Source: Clostridiales bacterium
GTDB taxonomy: Bacteria > Bacillota > Clostridia > Oscillospirales > Acutalibacteraceae
Length of the DNA: 15,004 nucleotides
Reading direction: 5' to 3'
Assembly: GCA_019416395.1 (NCBI GenBank)
Contig: DXXH01000067.1
Coordinates: forward strand, 1-15,004
Positions 13,128 to 15,004 of this stretch are shown in pieces. A model generated the notes under the pieces. The model ran no database searches. It was not told the origin of the DNA and saw only the letters and a list, made by a program, of their open reading frames with translations. The translations under genes were made by a program, and so were the position numbers. Position 1 is the first letter of the stretch; each line of letters begins with the position of its first letter.

Positions 13128-13897
13128 TACATTCCATTTTTGACTCCCATGCCCATTACGACGACGAACAATTCAACGAGGACCGGGAACAACTTCTGGG
13201 CTGGGTATTACAGGAAAAAGGCGTTGCCGGCATTGTGAACATGGGCGCTGATCTAAAAAGCTCTCAAGCTACTTTGGAACTCACCCGCCGGTACGACTAC
13301 ATTTTCGGCGGCGTGGGAATTCACCCGGAATGCGCCCGGGATCTGCCCCAGGACTGGCTGGAGCAACTGCGAACACTGCTGAAGGAACCTAAAATCGTGG
13401 CAGTAGGCGAAATTGGCCTGGATTACCACTGGTTGGACGAATGCCCCAGGGACCGTCAAAAAGAGGTGTTCGCCGCCCAGCTGGAACTGGCCCAGGAACT
13501 GGCGTTGCCGGTGGTGATCCACGACCGGGAAGCCCATGGGGACACTGTGGAATTTCTGCGAAAGTACAAGCCTGCCGGAGTGGTCCACTGCTTCTCGGGA
13601 AGCTGGGAAACCGCCCAGGAAATTCTGAATTTGGGAATGTACATTGGGCTGGGTGGTGTTGTCACCTTTAAAAATGCCCGCCATGCTGTGGAAGTAGCGG
13701 AGAAAATCCCCTTGGAACGGCTGCTGCTGGAAACCGACGCTCCCTACATGGCCCCTGTGCCCTACCGCGGAAAACGGAACGACTCTTCCCTGATTGCCTT
13801 TGTGGCGGAGAAAATCGGGGAACTCCGGGGGATCGACCCCCAGGCGATATTGGATATCACTGCGGAAAATACCCGTAAGCTCTTTGGGATTGCATGA
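13124..13897 (+). CDS. tatD: TatD-family metal-dependent hydrolase/DNase
   Basis: A 257-residue TIM-barrel hydrolase of the TatD family. The two-metal site residues are in place: DSHAH (His9, His11), GEIGLDY (Glu96), VIHDREA (His133), HCFSGS (His155) and LETDAPYMAP (Asp205). Characterised members are 3'-5' exonucleases or other phosphoesterases; the exact role here is not shown. Length is typical. The start overlaps the preceding stop by 4 bases, indicating coupling. Position behind metG and before a radical SAM gene repeats a common Firmicutes arrangement. Confidence 0.93.
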   Translation: MIHSIFDSHAHYDDEQFNEDREQLLGWVLQEKGVAGIVNMGADLKSSQATLELTRRYDYIFGGVGIHPECARDLPQDWLEQLRTLLKEPKIVAVGEIGLDYHWLDECPRDRQKEVFAAQLELAQELALPVVIHDREAHGDTVEFLRKYKPAGVVHCFSGSWETAQEILNLGMYIGLGGVVTFKNARHAVEVAEKIPLERLLLETDAPYMAPVPYRGKRNDSSLIAFVAEKIGELRGIDPQAILDITAENTRKLFGIA

Positions 13898-13914
13898 GAA
13901 AGGATTTTTGGAAC

Positions 13915-14541
13915 ATGGAACAAAATAAGTACGGCGCAGCTATCACCTATGAATATGAAAACAACCTCTATGTGAACATGACCAACCAGTGCTGCAACAA
14001 CTGCGATTTCTGCTTGCGGCAAAACAGCTCTGGCAGCCTATATGCCGATAACCTGTGGTATCAGGGCGGCGAACCCACCAAAGAGGAAATCTGGGAAGAA
14101 TTGCTGCGCCACGATTTGAACCGCTATAACGAAGTGGTGTTTTGCGGCTATGGCGAGCCTGCCTGCCGCTGGAATGACATGATGTGGCTGTGCGATCAAT
14201 TGAAAGCTCATGGATCCCACTTTATCCGTATCAACACAAACGGTCTGGCAAACCTGATTACCGGCCGGAATGCCGCCTTGGAACTGGACGGCCGGGTGGA
14301 CGCTGTATCCGTCAGCTTAAATGCCAGCACCCCTGAGGGCTACGACGCTGTTTGCCATAGCCAATTTGGTCTGGACGCCTTCCCCGGGATTCTTCGCTTT
14401 ACTGCCAGCGCTGTTTTGAATGTCCCCCATGTGCGCATGACCGTGGTCAGCACCATGCCCAAAGAGGAAATCGACGAATGTAAACGTATCTGCGAAAGCA
14501 TCGGCGCCGATTTCTATGTGCGAGAATACATCGATAAATAA
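13915..14541 (+). CDS. TatD-linked radical SAM protein
   Basis: A 208-residue short radical SAM protein. The [4Fe-4S]-SAM motif is C-x3-C-x2-C (Cys26, Cys30, Cys33) within NLYVNMTNQCCNNCDFCLR, with an additional Cys27. It is followed by VVFCGYGEPACRW (the GGE-like glycine motif) and RINTNGLANL. The family is known for neighbouring tatD in anaerobic Firmicutes; its substrate is unknown to me. There is no C-terminal SPASM or auxiliary cluster domain. ATG at 13915 is chosen because AAAGGA lies 10 bases upstream; an in-frame ATG at 13894 that overlaps the tatD stop lacks a site but remains possible by coupling. It is the last gene of the metG operon, before the hairpin at 14559. Confidence 0.88.
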   Translation: MEQNKYGAAITYEYENNLYVNMTNQCCNNCDFCLRQNSSGSLYADNLWYQGGEPTKEEIWEELLRHDLNRYNEVVFCGYGEPACRWNDMMWLCDQLKAHGSHFIRINTNGLANLITGRNAALELDGRVDAVSVSLNASTPEGYDAVCHSQFGLDAFPGILRFTASAVLNVPHVRMTVVSTMPKEEIDECKRICESIGADFYVREYIDK

Positions 14542-14558
14542 ATTTTTTGCAGTATTAT

Positions 14559-14593
14559 AAAGGGAGCGCAAGCATAACGCCTGCGCTCCCTTT
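14559..14593 (+). terminator. terminator hairpin between the metG-tatD operon and trpS
   Basis: AAAGGGAGCGCA (14559-14570) and TGCGCTCCCTTT (14582-14593) form a perfect 12-bp stem with an 11-base loop. On the plus strand it is followed after CACG by a T-rich run. It lies 17 bases after the radical SAM stop. The convergent trpS gene ends 80 bases to the right, and the same symmetrical stem could serve it, though the T tract on that side is only CCCTTT then ATAAT. Confidence 0.8.
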
Positions 14594-14673
14594 CACGTTT
14601 TTATTTTATCGAACTGCGGAAAATGTCCCTTTATAACCTTTCCATCAAGGCCTGTTCAAAGGATTTTCCATGT

Positions 14674-15004
14674 TTACAGGGGCAGATACCCAACCTTTTT
14701 CATCACTTTCTGCAAGGTCTTCCGGGCAATCCGCTGGGCCTTGGGAGCATTATCCTTATAGCACTGCTCCAAATACGCCTTATCGCTGATCAACTGCTGA
14801 TAACGCTCCTGAATGGGTTTCAGCTCGGCAATCACCGCTTCCGCCACGGCAGGTTTGAAATCTCCGTAGCCCTTGCCCTGGAACTCGGCTTCGATCTCTT
14901 CCATGGTCTTACCGGTAATGCAGGAATAAATCCCCATCAAATTGCTGACACCCGGCTTGTTCTCCGGATCAAAGTGGACATACGCCTCACTATCGGTGAC
15001 AGAC
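14674..15004 (-). CDS. trpS: tryptophanyl-tRNA synthetase, C-terminal part (gene continues past the window)
   Basis: The last 109 residues or so of a class I tryptophanyl-tRNA synthetase, read leftward to the TAA at 14674-14676. The frame is open to the window edge. Recognisable segments are FDPENKPGVSNLMGIYS, MEEIEAEFQGKGYGDFKPAVAE, and the C-terminal helices with AQRIARKTLQKVMKKVGYLPL. These form the anticodon-recognition helical domain; the Rossmann catalytic core lies outside the window. It is convergent with the metG operon, with the hairpin at 14559-14593 between them. Confidence 0.93.
   Translation of the reverse strand, partial: SVTDSEAYVHFDPENKPGVSNLMGIYSCITGKTMEEIEAEFQGKGYGDFKPAVAEAVIAELKPIQERYQQLISDKAYLEQCYKDNAPKAQRIARKTLQKVMKKVGYLPL

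Overview
The window reads as chromosome of an anaerobic, endospore-forming Gram-positive bacterium of the class Clostridia, most likely in or near Oscillospirales (lineage is inference). The evidence is a cotJ spore-coat operon, an oxygen-sensitive indolepyruvate:ferredoxin oxidoreductase, an SLH-domain lipoprotein, the tatD/TatD-linked radical SAM pair, strong AGGAGG-type ribosome binding sites with frequent TTG starts, and moderately high GC. I see no transposase, integrase, phage gene, CRISPR array, tRNA or rRNA.

Layout, left to right. (1) Positions 1-930: a promoter, a small terminator-like hairpin and a rightward SGNH/GDSL hydrolase. (2) Positions 1014-1702: leftward cotJA-cotJB-cotJC; cotJA and cotJB look intact, but cotJC stops after about 64 family-like residues and is probably a pseudogene. 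(3) Positions 1797-7560: a leftward operon paaK-iorA-iorB-paaK-ACT with a sigma-A-type promoter at the front, a second good promoter directly before the ACT gene, and an intrinsic terminator at the end. (4) Positions 7547-8497: a leftward pyridoxamine/pyridoxal kinase with its own promoter. (5) Positions 8690-10132: a rightward SLH lipoprotein with a strong terminator. (6) Positions 10152-14593: a rightward unit consisting of a promoter, a 35-residue membrane peptide, five tandem 92-93 bp noncoding repeats, metG, an unknown two-helix membrane protein, tatD and a TatD-linked radical SAM protein, closed by a terminator hairpin. (7) From 14674 to the right edge: the 3' end of leftward trpS.

The central operon links aryl acids, aryl-CoA thioesters and aryl 2-oxo acids. 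PaaK ligases activate arylacetates to arylacetyl-CoA, and IorAB interconverts arylacetyl-CoA plus CO2 with the aryl 2-oxo acid (phenylpyruvate, indolepyruvate, hydroxyphenylpyruvate) using ferredoxin. Depending on direction this oxidises aromatic amino acids or builds them from scavenged arylacetates. The tandem-ACT protein could sense the amino acid end product, and the neighbouring kinase makes the PLP that transaminases need.

The least explained element is the five-copy repeat array that fills the presumed 5' leader of metG. Its copies alternate in a dimeric pattern, contain stems, and carry terminator-like hairpins on the opposite strand. It does not look like a T-box or a CRISPR array. 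It is the best candidate here for something undescribed.
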